Below, piece after piece: positions 28,212 to 37,979 of a stretch of DNA of 64,000 nt (the stretch's first letter is position 1; each line of letters opens with the position of its first letter). Below the pieces are notes generated by a model. It had not been told where the DNA came from and made no database searches. It worked only from the letters and a program-made list of their open reading frames with translations. The position numbers were made by a program, and so were the translations under genes. This DNA comes from Providencia alcalifaciens (GTDB taxonomy: Bacteria > Pseudomonadota > Gammaproteobacteria > Enterobacterales > Enterobacteriaceae), in assembly GCA_025961275.1 (NCBI GenBank), contig JAOQNJ010000001.1, positions 4,609,353-4,673,352 of the forward strand, read 5' to 3'.

Positions 28212-29078
28212 TTAAGCTACATCTGGTACAGCCAGTAGCCCAAGATAAGAGGTTGCGATACCAAAGATGAAAATAATCGCAATAACCGTATTTGGTTTCA
28301 TTTTTTTTCTGATCATTCTAAGAATTGAAATAGTAATTAATAAAGGGATCAGTGATGGTAATAAGGTATTTAAAATATCTTGGAATACAATATCAATACC
28401 ATTGATGTTAATTTTGGCTGGTGTCATTACATCAACTCGAGCCGCAGCCATACCACCAACTACCATAAGACCAATTAAGCCAAATGCATTGGTTAATTTA
28501 TCAATTAATCCTTTCTTTAATAGGTCGAGAATAACTGTTCGGCCTTTTTTATAACCTAAAAAGAACATATTTAAGCTACAGAAGATCATGATAAATTTAT
28601 AGGCGACCTCAAATATGATAGGACCAGCTATATTACCTTGTATAGCTAAGTTACATGCAATTGCCGCTAGAATAGAGTAGACAATGGCCTGAATAGTATC
28701 ACCGATACCTGCGACAGGTCCCATTAACCCAGAGCGCAATGATGTAATAGTATTAGCAGGAATATCTGCACCATTCGCACGTTGTTCTTCCATTGCAGAA
28801 AAAACACCTGTGATTACCGTACCGCAAAATGAGGGCTCTGTATTAAAGAAGTTGAGATATTTCTTTAATTCTCTAACCTGACTCTCTTTATCATTCGGAT
28901 ATAATTTTCGAATGATAGGCACCATGGCGTTGGCTTGTCCTAATGCTTGTAAGCGTTCATAGTTATAACAAGCTTCAGAAGAATAATTTAATGCCCAAGC
29001 TTTTAATAATTCAATTTTTGTGAGTGACTGTTTTTTTATGATTACATCAGTTTCTGCTATATTACTCATTATATCCAC
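28212..29078 (-). CDS. PTS mannose-family transporter subunit IID
   Basis: This 288-residue membrane protein has the IID family layout: a soluble N-terminal helix-rich part (ALNYSSEACYNYERLQALGQ) and FFNTEPSFCGTVITGVFSAMEEQ. Next comes LRSGLMGPVAGIGDTIQAIVYSILAAIA, followed by C-terminal membrane helices. IIC and IID together form the sugar channel of mannose-family PTS permeases. It starts eight bases after the IIC stop. There is a 186-bp gap before the dehydrogenase gene, partly a dispersed repeat. Confidence 0.94.
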   Translation of the reverse strand: MDIMSNIAETDVIIKKQSLTKIELLKAWALNYSSEACYNYERLQALGQANAMVPIIRKLYPNDKESQVRELKKYLNFFNTEPSFCGTVITGVFSAMEEQRANGADIPANTITSLRSGLMGPVAGIGDTIQAIVYSILAAIACNLAIQGNIAGPIIFEVAYKFIMIFCSLNMFFLGYKKGRTVILDLLKKGLIDKLTNAFGLIGLMVVGGMAAARVDVMTPAKININGIDIVFQDILNTLLPSLIPLLITISILRMIRKKMKPNTVIAIIFIFGIATSYLGLLAVPDVA

Positions 29079-29085
29079 CTCTTAT

Positions 29086-29829
29086 TTATTCTTTATTTAC
29101 AGATGGTTTTAAATCCATATTCATGATAACTGCTGCAATAATGGCAAATACAGCGATACCCATAATATCTATTTTTAGGAATGCAACTAGGAAGAAACCA
29201 AGGAAGAAAAATGGCATTAAATGTTTCTTTCCTAAGAACGATACAAGCATTGCGATACCGAGTGCAGGCATAATACCGCCGATAACTTGGAATGCTTCAA
29301 CAAGGCTTTTTGGTATTTGTGATAGCATCCTCTTCATAAAATCTGCACCTAAGTAGACCATGCAGAAAGCTGGAATTCCGACTAAAATTAGTGCAACAAA
29401 GAATGATGGAACATAATTCATAATCCGCATGCCAGTTATATTCCCATTATTTAGCATGGTTTCGGCTTTATGAACCCATAGTGCATTAATACTCATTGCA
29501 GCTTGGAATGTGAGGATACCTAATAAAGAAAATGGCACGGCAAATACAACAGCAGTGGAAGGTTCAGCACCACTTAATATTGTCATTGCTGTTCCAAATA
29601 CAGATGCGACAGGTAAGTTTCCTGGCATGGTCCCGCCAACAGTCATCCAACCTAAATAGGCTAAGTTGATATAAGCTGCGGCTTTCATTCCTTCAATAGG
29701 ATCGCCTAATGCAATTGCAACTAAAAATCCGGATATAATTGGATAGATCCAAGAGCGGGTTATTAAATGCATACCCCACCAGTTGGTAATTGTCGCAATT
29801 AACATAACTAATATTGCTGGGATTAACAT
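29086..29829 (-). CDS. PTS mannose-family transporter subunit IIC
   Basis: This 247-residue polytopic protein has IIC features such as GFLVAIALGDPIEGMKAAAYINLAYLGW and GGIMPALGIAMLVSFLGKKHLMPFFFLGFF. It lies between IIB and IID in standard order. Together with IID it transports and helps phosphorylate an unidentified sugar or alditol. Confidence 0.94.
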   Translation of the reverse strand: MLIPAILVMLIATITNWWGMHLITRSWIYPIISGFLVAIALGDPIEGMKAAAYINLAYLGWMTVGGTMPGNLPVASVFGTAMTILSGAEPSTAVVFAVPFSLLGILTFQAAMSINALWVHKAETMLNNGNITGMRIMNYVPSFFVALILVGIPAFCMVYLGADFMKRMLSQIPKSLVEAFQVIGGIMPALGIAMLVSFLGKKHLMPFFFLGFFLVAFLKIDIMGIAVFAIIAAVIMNMDLKPSVNKE

Positions 29830-29874
29830 ATTTATTATCCTTCAGTGTAGGATCAGATATTTTTATTATTAATA

Positions 29875-30357
29875 TTATAAGTGTTGTAATAAATCACTCG
29901 GATTATCATTTGGTATAACTCGTATTAAGATAGGTAAACCCGTTTTGCTTATCTCTCTAAAGGCTTCTCTTTCTGATTGTGATGCAGCTAGATTACGATA
30001 TAATTTTGTTCTATTTTCATTCACTCCCATACCACCAACAGTAAGTGTATCGAAACTAACATCTTGTTTGATCAATTCCCAAACAGGTAGCGGACTTTTA
30101 ACTAAGATAATAATTTGGTCATCTCGCCCATCATTTTGAATATTTTTTAAAATTGATACTGCATTATCAACAGAATAGATATTTAACTGCATATGACTTA
30201 GCACTGCCATTTCTAACACTGAAATCATAAAATCATCATTAACTAATTCATTATCAATAATGATAATTTTTGTTGCATTTAAATGTTTAACCCATCCCGT
30301 CATAACTTGACCATGAATTAATCTATCGTCAATACGTAATAGTGAAATATTAGACAT
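29875..30357 (-). CDS. PTS mannose-family subunit IIB
   Basis: This 160-residue cytoplasmic protein starts MSNISLLRIDDRLIHGQVMTGWVKHL. His15 in DDRLIHGQV is the family's phosphorylation site. The rest (IIIIDNELVNDD, VGGMGVNENRTKL) fits EIIB of the mannose/sorbose family. It transfers phosphate from IIA to the incoming substrate. Confidence 0.94.
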   Translation of the reverse strand: MSNISLLRIDDRLIHGQVMTGWVKHLNATKIIIIDNELVNDDFMISVLEMAVLSHMQLNIYSVDNAVSILKNIQNDGRDDQIIILVKSPLPVWELIKQDVSFDTLTVGGMGVNENRTKLYRNLAASQSEREAFREISKTGLPILIRVIPNDNPSDLLQHL

Positions 30358-30374
30358 AATACATCTCCATTTTA

Positions 30375-30764
30375 TTATAGTGGTTTTATCGCATTTTTTC
30401 CGACGGTTACTGCTAACTCAACAAGTTCATCTAAATTTTCAACTTCGGTGCGTTCAAGTAAAATATTGAGCAACATAGGAATATTAACTCCGGGTATTGT
30501 TCGAGTTCCTGGCCTATTTTTTACAATAAAGGTTGAGGCATTAAATGGGCTACCTGATAGCATATCCACAAGTATCAATACAGGGACTACCGTGGGTACG
30601 GTTTCAACAGCCTTAGTTATTTTTTTGATTAAGCCTTCCATATTTTCATCGGGTAAAAAGTCTAAGGTCATCACATCGTCTTGACCGCCTATAAGCATAC
30701 GGCTGGTTTCTAAGAGCTCATTCGCTAACTTTCCATGTGTAACAATCACAACAGTACACTTCAT
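30375..30764 (-). CDS. PTS mannose-family subunit IIA
   Basis: This 129-residue EIIA-man protein starts MKCTVVIVTHGKLANELLET, with His10 as the expected phosphorylation site. It continues with VLILVDMLSGSPFNASTF and RTIPGVNIPMLLNILLER, typical of the family. It accepts phosphate from HPr and is the first gene of the operon, downstream of the sigma-54-type promoter at about 30867-30883. Confidence 0.94.
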   Translation of the reverse strand: MKCTVVIVTHGKLANELLETSRMLIGGQDDVMTLDFLPDENMEGLIKKITKAVETVPTVVPVLILVDMLSGSPFNASTFIVKNRPGTRTIPGVNIPMLLNILLERTEVENLDELVELAVTVGKNAIKPL

Positions 30765-30866
30765 ACTTTGCAGATCCCCTTATAATTCTGAATTAAGCTT
30801 TGAAAGCGAATATTTGCTATTTAACATGGGTAATAATTTGTTAAACTCTGGTTGTTTGTCATATAA

Positions 30867-30883
30867 AGCATGTTTCGTGCCAA
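30867..30883 (-). promoter_or_regulatory. Sigma-54 promoter of the PTS operon
   Basis: The minus strand reads TTGGCACGAAACATGCT. GG and GC are separated by exactly ten bases, matching TGGCAC-N5-TTGCW with one mismatch. It lies about 100 nt upstream of the IIA start, and a LevR-type sigma-54 activator is encoded at the other end of the operon. No competing sigma-70 promoter was obvious. Confidence 0.85.
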
Positions 30884-30938
30884 CTTTATATTATGTTTAT
30901 AAAAAAATATGATAGTTGATATTTTTTTACTCTATTTC

Positions 30939-30999
30939 TTAGTGTTTCACGTCATTGATACACTAAACTCACTAGAGTTTTAAAAAAACACTCGTGTTT
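30939..30999. promoter_or_regulatory. Candidate activator-binding inverted repeats
   Basis: TTAGTGT and ACACTAA form a perfect 7-bp inverted repeat with 14-nt spacing (30939-30966). AAACACTCGTGTTT is a second near-perfect palindrome (30986-30999). Both lie 55-120 bp upstream of the sigma-54 promoter, the usual distance for enhancer sites of LevR-type activators. Assignment is by position only. Confidence 0.5.
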
Positions 31000-31129
31000 C
31001 GCAGAAGAGTGACTAAACAAGAATATAAGAAAAGTGACGTGATATGTGAAAAGCAGAAAGTGAATGTATTTGGTTAACATCAGGGGCGGATAGTAGATTT
31101 AATAGTTTTGGTCTTTTATTTAAATCAAA

Positions 31130-31163
31130 AAAATACCCAGTCACGTTATATGCTGGGTATTTT
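31130..31163 (-). terminator. Terminator of the BPSS1780-type membrane protein gene
   Basis: The stem AAATACCCAG / CTGGGTATTT is perfect, and on the minus strand it runs into TTTTTTTGATTT. It lies about 80 bp past the stop of the gene at 31243-32076. Confidence 0.85.
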
Positions 31164-31170
31164 CAATCAT

Positions 31171-31232
31171 TATGCATCCGTCATACTTCAAGTTGCATGG
31201 CGTGTGCCGATTATGCATCTTGAATATTTTTA
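31171..31232 (+). repeat. Dispersed intergenic repeat, copy 6
   Basis: It starts ATCCGTCATACTTCAAGTTG and ends with the inverted partial TGCATCTTGAATATTTTTA. It is a short version of the ~130-bp unit with the middle missing. Confidence 0.55.
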
Positions 31233-31242
31233 TCACGATAAC

Positions 31243-32076
31243 TTACTGAATAATAGAGTTATGTTTTACTTTATCTTCACGAGAAAAGAAGATGCTACGG
31301 TAGCTAGTGTAATAACCAACGTACATAATAGGCATTGTGATCAGCAAACCTAAGCCTAATGGAATTGCTGAAATAACGAGGATAATCGCCATTACAATAA
31401 AGAACAGAATACCCGGAAGAATATTTTTGGAAACGGCCTTCAGGCTAGCTGAAATAGCTGCACCAACTTTAAAATCATGATTCATGATAAGTGCTGGGGC
31501 AAACCAAGTCATCGCAGCAGCTAATAAATTTGCAATAGCCACTATGATGAAAATATAGAAAAATGAACTACTTAGCGCCATGACAACATCTGGAGATATT
31601 GTTCCATACTCGTTCATTTCCATGATTGCACCGAGTACTGCAGTACCACCAATCATTAAAGCGATAATTATGCCAATCAGCGTTACACCGAAATTAATTA
31701 CACCTACAGCAAAAAGAGCACCAAATTTTTGCTGGAAACCGGCAAATAGTGAACCGACATCCACTTCACCAGTTTTGCGCTGCTTTTCACTAATCGCAAT
31801 AATGCCACCAATTAGGATTGGTGTCATAAAGGTAACGAAAAAATTCACAAACGGGATCATCGAGACGATAAGAACAAAAGCGAAGAAAATGATGTTGATT
31901 AGTACCCACATTCCCAGTTTTTCTTTAACCATTGCCCAAGACTGGCTAATCCAATTAATACCTTCACCTGCGTCCACTGCACGTGGCTCAGGTAAAAACA
32001 CCGAATTATCAATTGGATTGTGTTCGTTTGTAGAGGGGGTTGGAGTACTCTGCAAATTAAAGTTTTCATTGTTCAT
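31243..32076 (-). CDS. BPSS1780-type multi-pass membrane protein
   Basis: This 277-residue protein has a polar Pro/Asn-rich N-terminus (~40 residues) and then GINWISQSWAMVKEKLGMWVLINIIFF. About six hydrophobic helices follow, rich in Gly, Ile and Phe. The pattern resembles the BPSS1780/YciC-like group of inner-membrane proteins of unknown function. It has its own terminator and stands alone between the PTS operon and the Lrp-type pseudogene. No function can be assigned. Confidence 0.75.
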   Translation of the reverse strand: MNNENFNLQSTPTPSTNEHNPIDNSVFLPEPRAVDAGEGINWISQSWAMVKEKLGMWVLINIIFFAFVLIVSMIPFVNFFVTFMTPILIGGIIAISEKQRKTGEVDVGSLFAGFQQKFGALFAVGVINFGVTLIGIIIALMIGGTAVLGAIMEMNEYGTISPDVVMALSSSFFYIFIIVAIANLLAAAMTWFAPALIMNHDFKVGAAISASLKAVSKNILPGILFFIVMAIILVISAIPLGLGLLITMPIMYVGYYTSYRSIFFSREDKVKHNSIIQ

Positions 32077-32484
32077 GATGAAGGAATAGCCCGTTAGTTA
32101 TAGTGAATTAGCAATATATTATTATGTATAAATACTTTAAATTAAATCCTGCCAATTATGATCTAAAGTGAAAAGAAATTAAAGCAGACTATTCTGGTAA
32201 GTTTTGTACTCTTAGCTAATGCATACATCACCTAAAATTAAATAGTCATCGTTATTGGGTAACATATTGATAGTAATCTAGTACAAAATAAAATAGTAAA
32301 ATCATTTTACTAATAAAATTAGTCAATAATGTTCAGATTAAAATTAAATCAAGTAATACAGTATACAGAAGTAAATTTAGGATTAAAATAATATACTATT
32401 CATTTAAAAATATACTCGACATACTTTAATTGGCAGGTAGTCACTATATTAGCGAGTCGCAGTGTTTAGTTTCGTTCAGTCAAA
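32077..32484. other. AT-rich gap with no recognised gene
   Basis: About 410 bp, very AT-rich. It contains a weak relative of the dispersed repeat near 32410 (CGACATACTTTAATTGGCAG). The promoter of the 31243-32076 gene probably lies here. No ORF is supported. Confidence 0.5.
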
Positions 32485-32967
32485 TTAGTCTAAAAACGAA
32501 TTGATTTTTGCAACGGGATAAGAGACTAATGGCTTAATTTCTTTTAATACAAACATGCTTTGCATCTCTTTAATACCTGGCAGGCGGCGGATGACTGACA
32601 TAGCAAAATCGGCATAAGAGTCTAAGTCGTGAGAAACGACCTGCAATAAAAAATCTGCATCACCACCGATGCTATAGCAAGACACCACATTTTCTAACTC
32701 ACTGACTTCTTGTTCAAACTTTTTAGCTTCTATTTCACTATGGCTATCAATGGTGACTCGAATAAATACCATGACACCCAAGCCGATTTTTTTGCGGTTA
32801 AGGATTGCGCGGTAGCCTTGAATGACATTATCTTCCTCCAATTTGCGTACTCGCCGTCAGCAAGGAGAAGCCGACATTCCCACCTTATCTGCGAGTACTT
32901 GATTGGTAATGCGCGCATCATCTTGCAGGAGCTTGAGGATTTTGATTTCTGTCTTATCTATTGCCAT
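32485..32967 (-). pseudogene. AsnC/Lrp-family regulator with in-frame TGA
   Basis: Reading from ATG 32967, the frame gives a typical Lrp/AsnC helix-turn-helix (MAIDKTEIKILKLLQDDARI, ADKVGMSASPC). It then hits TGA at 32857-32859, exactly where the family has Trp (SPCWRRVRKLE), so a TGG to TGA change is likely. The frame continues unchanged to 32485 with the full RAM domain (GGDADFLLQVVSHDLDSYADF). Total length of 161 codons is normal. Translation from an internal start would give only the effector domain. It is divergent from the DUF2000 gene, which it probably once controlled. Confidence 0.88.
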
Positions 32968-33152
32968 ATTGGGTATTTCCTTGCGTATTACTATTATTAT
33001 TAGGTTAATTTATTCTTAATCATAGTTGACTTGAGATGAAATAGATAACAAATTTCTGTTTATTAGTGACATAATCATTGCAAGTACCCACTATGATCCA
33101 TAGCTGTTTTAGCAACATGTAAATATAAAACTTGAAAATTAAAGAGAGAAAT

Positions 33153-33575
33153 ATGCAGTTTGATGCTTCCGTAGACCGTTGTGTTATTGTTATCAATCAA
33201 AATTTACCACTTGGGCTTGCTATTAATGCAGCGAGTATTGTTGGCGTAGGAATTGGTAATAAAATTAAACAACTTATTGGTCAAGACTTAATTAGTATCG
33301 ATGGTATTGATTATCCCGGCGTAATTTCGTCATCATTGCCAATATTAAAAGCGACAAATGAAATGATTAAAAAAATACAAATAGATTGTTCTAAACTTGA
33401 GGGAGTTTATTTTCTTCCTTTTAGTTTGATTGCTCAATCATGTAAAAATTACGATGATTATGTTCAAAAGTTAACGAGCGCACAGGATCAGGATATTCAA
33501 ATAGCAGCGATTGGTTTGGTTGGGAAAAAAAGTAAAATTAATAAATTAACGGGCAATTTATTACTATTTAAATAG
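33153..33575 (+). CDS. DUF2000 family protein
   Basis: This 140-residue protein from ATG 33153 (MQFDASVDRCVIVINQNLPL) has a GAGAGAA ribosome-binding site. It shows the DUF2000 pattern: NAASIVGVGIGNKIKQLIGQD, DYPGVISSSLPILKA and the C-terminal AAIGLVGKKSKINKLTGNLL. The family is a small alpha-beta fold of unknown role related to peptidyl-tRNA hydrolase-like proteins. It is often found beside AsnC/Lrp regulators, as here. A TTG 21 bases upstream is an unlikely start. Confidence 0.85.
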   Translation: MQFDASVDRCVIVINQNLPLGLAINAASIVGVGIGNKIKQLIGQDLISIDGIDYPGVISSSLPILKATNEMIKKIQIDCSKLEGVYFLPFSLIAQSCKNYDDYVQKLTSAQDQDIQIAAIGLVGKKSKINKLTGNLLLFK

Positions 33576-33779
33576 AGATTTAACCTGCGATCAATTCTTA
33601 CAGAAATACTTCAATTTGTATGTCGAACATTATGAATTGCATGTTTTATTCATAGGCTAGAATGTATTTATAACAATGTTAGGATCGCTTTATACATCTT
33701 GAATTGTTTTTCTATGAGTAATAATGGATATATTTATTGCTGTAATTGGAAGGAGAATGAATATTTTTATGGGGAAAGG

Positions 33780-33805
33780 TAGGCTCTACATCAGAGAAGA
33801 GCCTA
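33780..33805 (-). terminator. Hairpin downstream of pflA
   Basis: TAGGCTCT / AGAGCCTA forms an 8-bp stem ten bases past the pflA stop (minus strand). There is no U tract; it may be a weak terminator or 3'-end stabiliser. Confidence 0.5.
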
Positions 33806-33814
33806 GCTAATCTA

Positions 33815-34555
33815 TTAATACATGACGTTGTGGCCATAGCTCTCAAGTATGCCTTTCACACGTTCCATGATCTCTTTTGAGGGCGGTTTAACATCAGCAA
33901 GCTTGTATTCCTCACCCATCGTTTCCCATTTATGTCTACCTAATTCATGGTAAGGGAGCAATTCAATTTTCTCGATATTTTTCATATCTTTAGTGAATTC
34001 ACCTAACAGATGAACTGAATGGTCATCATCACTCCAACCCGGAACAACGACATAACGTACCCACGTTTTTTGATTACGTTTTGCGAGGTAGCGAGCAAAC
34101 TCAAGTGTACGATGATTAGAAACACCCACGAGTACCTGATGAATCTCATCATTAAGCTGTTTTAAATCTAACATCACTAAGTCTGTGGCATCTATTAACT
34201 CATCAATAACTGGGTCATAGCGACGAACAAACCCATTTGTATCAAGGCAAGTATTAATATTTTGTTCTTTACAAGCTCGGAACCAATCACGGACAAACTC
34301 AGCCTGCAAAATAGCTTCACCACCGGATGCCGTTACACCGCCTCCAGTCGCATTCATAAAATGGCGATATGTGACAGCTTCTTTCATTAGTTCATCTACG
34401 GTGACCATTTTACCCGTGTGTGTATCCCACGTATCACGGTTATGGCAGTATAGACAACGCATTAAACAGCCTTGAAAGAAGACAATAAATCGTATACCTG
34501 GGCCGTCAACGGTCCCGCAGGATTCAAAAGAGTGGATACGACCTAATATAGACAT
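33815..34555 (-). CDS. pflA: Pyruvate formate-lyase 1-activating enzyme
   Basis: This 246-residue radical-SAM protein has the iron-sulfur motif [10 protein letters not shown] (CX3CX2C) after [14 protein letters not shown]. It has [17 protein letters not shown] and the conserved [18 protein letters not shown] near the end. It installs the glycyl radical on PflB under anaerobic conditions. It lies downstream of pflB on the same strand, separated by a terminator-like hairpin and a dispersed repeat. Confidence 0.97.
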   Translation of the reverse strand: MSILGRIHSFESCGTVDGPGIRFIVFFQGCLMRCLYCHNRDTWDTHTGKMVTVDELMKEAVTYRHFMNATGGGVTASGGEAILQAEFVRDWFRACKEQNINTCLDTNGFVRRYDPVIDELIDATDLVMLDLKQLNDEIHQVLVGVSNHRTLEFARYLAKRNQKTWVRYVVVPGWSDDDHSVHLLGEFTKDMKNIEKIELLPYHELGRHKWETMGEEYKLADVKPPSKEIMERVKGILESYGHNVMY

Positions 34556-34570
34556 AGCAGGAACTCCAAA

Positions 34571-34699
34571 AATACCCGTTATACTTCAAATTGTGGCTGA
34601 ATTGACTGGCTGATTTACCTAAGCATGTAGCTATTTGCGATTTTAGTAGCTAATAACTACCAACAACTTACAACCAAAAATTCAAATTACTCGGGTTTA
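34571..34699 (+). repeat. Dispersed intergenic repeat, copy 7 (near full length)
   Basis: It begins ATACCCGTTATACTTCAAAT and ends AAATTCAAATTACTCGGGTT, inverted relatives of the core, about 129 bp. It lies between pflB and pflA. Confidence 0.6.
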
Positions 34700-34705
34700 G
34701 TTCTG

Positions 34706-34733
34706 AAAAAGCCCCATGAGTCCGGGGCTTTTT
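34706..34733. terminator. Terminator between pflB and pflA
   Basis: AAAAAGCCCC / GGGGCTTTTT with an 8-nt loop is a strong bidirectional intrinsic terminator just past the pflB stop. It implies that pflA is expressed partly from its own promoter. Confidence 0.92.
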
Positions 34734-34759
34734 ATTTATATTATTTTAATGGCTAATTA

Positions 34760-37042
34760 TTACATTGAACTTGTAAAAGTACGAGTAATAACGTCTTGCT
34801 GTTGTTCTTTAGTTAACGAGTTAAAACGCACTGCATAACCAGAAACACGGATGGTCAATTGTGGATATTTTTCAGGATCTTCCATCGCATCAAGTAGCAT
34901 TTCACGATTCATTACGTTAACGTTCAAGTGTTGACCGCCTTCGATAGATGCTTCGTGGTGGAAATAACCATCCATCAGACCCGCTAAGTTCGCTTTACGG
35001 ACATCATCATCTTTACCTAACGCATTTGGTACGATAGAGAAGGTATAAGAGATACCATCTTTCGCGTAAGCAAACGGCAGTTTAGCAACCGAAGTCAATG
35101 AAGCAACAGCACCTTTTTGGTCACGACCATGCATTGGGTTTGCACCAGGCCCGAATGGTGCACCAGCACGACGACCATCTGGAGTGTTACCAGTTTTCTT
35201 ACCATAAACCACGTTAGACGTGATTGTCAGGATAGACTGAGTTGGTACTGCGTTGCGATAAGTATGCAGTTTCTGAATTTTCTTCATGAAACGTTCAACT
35301 AAGTCACAAGCGATATCATCTACACGAGAATCGTTATTACCGAATTGTGGATATTCGCCTTCGATTTCAAAGTCGAGAGCAATACCATCTTCGTCACGAA
35401 TTGGTTTAACTTTTGCATATTTGATAGCAGACAGTGAGTCAGCCGCAACAGAGAGACCCGCAATACCACAAGCCATTGTACGATATACATCACGGTCATG
35501 TAGAGCCATCAGCGCAGCTTCATAGCTATATTTATCATGCATATAGTGGATGATATTTAATGCTGTGACATATTGCGTTGCTAACCAGTCCATGAAGTGG
35601 TCCATACGATCCATCACTACGTCGAAGTCAAGAACTTCGTCTAGGATTGGAGCATGTTTAGGACCCACTTGTATTTTCATTTTTTCATCAATACCACCAT
35701 TGATGGTATACAGCATAGTTTTCGCCAAGTTTGCACGAGCACCAAAGAACTGCATTTGTTTACCAACAATCATAGGGCTGACGCAACATGCGATAGCATA
35801 GTCATCGTTGTCGAAGTCAGGACGCATCAGGTCATCGTTTTCATACTGAACTGATGAAGTATCGATAGAAACTTTCGCCGCATATTTTTTAAAGCTAATA
35901 GGCAGTTTTTCTGACCACAGGATAGTCATGTTAGGCTCTGGAGATGGGCCCATGGTGTACAGCGTGTTCAGGAAGCGGAAAGTATTTTTAGTGACGAGGG
36001 TACGACCATCAAGACCCATACCTGCCAGCGATTCTGTTGCCCAGATTGGATCACCAGAGAACAGCTCATCATACTCAGGAGTACGCAGGAAACGTACCAT
36101 ACGCAGCTTCATGACTAAATGGTCAATCAGCTCTTGAGCTTCTTGCTCGGTCAAGTTACCCGCATTAATATCACGTTGAATATAAACATCTAAAAATGTT
36201 GAAACACGGCCAAATGACATTGCTGCGCCGTTTTGTGATTTAACGGCTGCGAGATAACCAAAGTAAGTCCACTGAACAGCTTCTTTTGCGTTGGTCGCTG
36301 GGGCTGAAATGTCATAGCCATATTTTGCAGCCATTTCTTTCATTTGACCCAATGCGCGGTGCTGTTCAGCAATTTCTTCGCGCAGTTGGATAGTCATTTC
36401 CAGATCTTCACCTTGTTCTAATCTCGCTTGCAAAGAATTGAACTGGTTAAACTTGTCTTTCATCAGGAAATCAATACCGTACAGTGCAACACGACGATAG
36501 TCACCGATGATACGACCACGACCATATGCATCAGGCAAACCTGTTAGGATACCTGATTTACGGCATTTTAGAATATCTGGAGTATAGACATCGAAAACAC
36601 CTTGGTTATGGGTCTTACGGAATTCAGTGAAAGTTTTTTTCACGCTAGGGTCTAAAATACGGTCATAAGCTTTACATGAGCTTTCAACCATTTTGATCCC
36701 ACCAAATGGGATAAGACCACGTTTCAGAGGAGCATCAGTTTGCAAACCAACGATTTGTTCTAAATCTTTGGTAATATAGCCGGCATCATGTGAAGTAATT
36801 GTTGATGCAACGTCAGTGTCAAAATCAACAGGTGCATGAGTGCGGTTTTCGATTTTGATGCCTTCCATGACTTTTTCCCACAACTTATCAGTTGCTGGAG
36901 TCGAGCCTGCCAAGAAAGATTCATCACCTTCATATGGGGTGTAGTTTTTCTGGATGAAGTCACGTACATCAACATCACCCTGCCAGTTACCTTGGTTAAA
37001 ACCTTGCCATGCTAAAGCGAATTTTTCATTTAATTCTGACAT
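34760..37042 (-). CDS. pflB: Formate C-acetyltransferase (pyruvate formate-lyase)
   Basis: This 760-residue glycyl-radical enzyme has adjacent catalytic cysteines in [14 protein letters not shown] and the radical glycine in the C-terminal [20 protein letters not shown] 37042 is chosen ([15 protein letters not shown], as in E. coli), with AAAGG upstream; a seven-residue upstream extension is less likely. It converts pyruvate and CoA to acetyl-CoA and formate during anaerobic growth. focA lies upstream on the same strand. Confidence 0.98.
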   Translation of the reverse strand: MSELNEKFALAWQGFNQGNWQGDVDVRDFIQKNYTPYEGDESFLAGSTPATDKLWEKVMEGIKIENRTHAPVDFDTDVASTITSHDAGYITKDLEQIVGLQTDAPLKRGLIPFGGIKMVESSCKAYDRILDPSVKKTFTEFRKTHNQGVFDVYTPDILKCRKSGILTGLPDAYGRGRIIGDYRRVALYGIDFLMKDKFNQFNSLQARLEQGEDLEMTIQLREEIAEQHRALGQMKEMAAKYGYDISAPATNAKEAVQWTYFGYLAAVKSQNGAAMSFGRVSTFLDVYIQRDINAGNLTEQEAQELIDHLVMKLRMVRFLRTPEYDELFSGDPIWATESLAGMGLDGRTLVTKNTFRFLNTLYTMGPSPEPNMTILWSEKLPISFKKYAAKVSIDTSSVQYENDDLMRPDFDNDDYAIACCVSPMIVGKQMQFFGARANLAKTMLYTINGGIDEKMKIQVGPKHAPILDEVLDFDVVMDRMDHFMDWLATQYVTALNIIHYMHDKYSYEAALMALHDRDVYRTMACGIAGLSVAADSLSAIKYAKVKPIRDEDGIALDFEIEGEYPQFGNNDSRVDDIACDLVERFMKKIQKLHTYRNAVPTQSILTITSNVVYGKKTGNTPDGRRAGAPFGPGANPMHGRDQKGAVASLTSVAKLPFAYAKDGISYTFSIVPNALGKDDDVRKANLAGLMDGYFHHEASIEGGQHLNVNVMNREMLLDAMEDPEKYPQLTIRVSGYAVRFNSLTKEQQQDVITRTFTSSM

Positions 37043-37121
37043 GATACTTTTACCTTTTAACAATGGATCTTTTAAGGATCTTAATAATCTTAATAAATCG
37101 TTTCGTGTGTGTTAGTGGCGA

Positions 37122-37979
37122 TTATTGTTTAATGCCACTACGTAAATGCATGAACCAATAAATTAGGCCGACCAACAATGCGCCGCCAATGATATTACCG
37201 ATAGTTACTGGTATTAGGTTGTCTGTAATAAAGTTGCTTACGTTCAAATGAGAAAACTGTTCTGGTGAAACACCGATTTGAGTCCAGTATTCAACAGGAG
37301 CAAATTCTTTAATCATGATCCCCAATGGGATTAAAAACATGTTCGCGATACTGTGTTCAAAGCCGCTAGCAACGAACATCGCTATAGGGAGCACTAAAAC
37401 TAATAGTTTATCAGTTAGGCTACGACCTGAGTAACTCATCCAAACAGCTAAGCAAACCATTAAGTTAGCTAAAACACCTAAACAGACAGCTTCAATAAAT
37501 GTATGGTGAAGTTTATGGTCTGCAGTTTGCAGGACATTTAATCCCCACTGACCATTTGCCGCAGTATATTGGCCAGCAAACCAAATCAAAGCAACAAAAA
37601 ACAGAGCACCAATAAAGTTACCAATATATACATTAAACCAATTTAGGAACATTTGTCCCCAAGTGATTCGGCCTGTGGCTTTTGACACAATAGTGAGTAC
37701 AGTAGAAGTAAAAAGGTCAGCGCCGCAGACTACAACTAACATCAACCCAAGAGAGAAGCATATGCCTCCAATGAGTTTCATAAAACCAAATGGAGCCGCT
37801 TGTGCACCCGTGGTCGCAGTAATGTAGAAAACAAATGCAATTGAGATAAAGATACCAGCAGTAAATGCTGACATATATGTAATTGCAGGATGTTTATTAG
37901 CTTTATATACACCAGCATCATCTGCAATTTGAGCCATTACAGCCGGGGGCAAAAGATTAAAAGGGTTGTCAGCTTTCAT
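37122..37979 (-). CDS. focA: Formate channel FocA
   Basis: This 285-residue formate/nitrite transporter-family protein has six membrane helices. It starts MKADNPFNLLPPAVMAQIADDAGVYK with FISIAFVFYITATTGA, and the FNT motifs are seen in NWFNVYIGNFIGALFFV and ASGFEHSIANMFLIPLGIM. It passes formate across the inner membrane. It is first in focA-pflB, with a candidate FNR box about 70-85 bp upstream. Confidence 0.97.
   Translation of the reverse strand: MKADNPFNLLPPAVMAQIADDAGVYKANKHPAITYMSAFTAGIFISIAFVFYITATTGAQAAPFGFMKLIGGICFSLGLMLVVVCGADLFTSTVLTIVSKATGRITWGQMFLNWFNVYIGNFIGALFFVALIWFAGQYTAANGQWGLNVLQTADHKLHHTFIEAVCLGVLANLMVCLAVWMSYSGRSLTDKLLVLVLPIAMFVASGFEHSIANMFLIPLGIMIKEFAPVEYWTQIGVSPEQFSHLNVSNFITDNLIPVTIGNIIGGALLVGLIYWFMHLRSGIKQ

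Larger units (their letters stand above)
30765..31242. promoter_or_regulatory. Control region upstream of the PTS operon
   Basis: A 478-bp gap. From left to right it holds the IIA leader, a sigma-54 promoter (30867-30883), two inverted repeats that could be activator sites (30939-30966 and 30986-30999), a terminator of the gene to the right (31130-31163) and a dispersed repeat (from 31171). Confidence 0.65.

Noticed and set aside
30939-31163. CRISPR-like or tandem repeat pattern upstream of the PTS operon
   Set aside because: The inverted repeats are single sites and differ from one another; there are no regularly spaced repeats.
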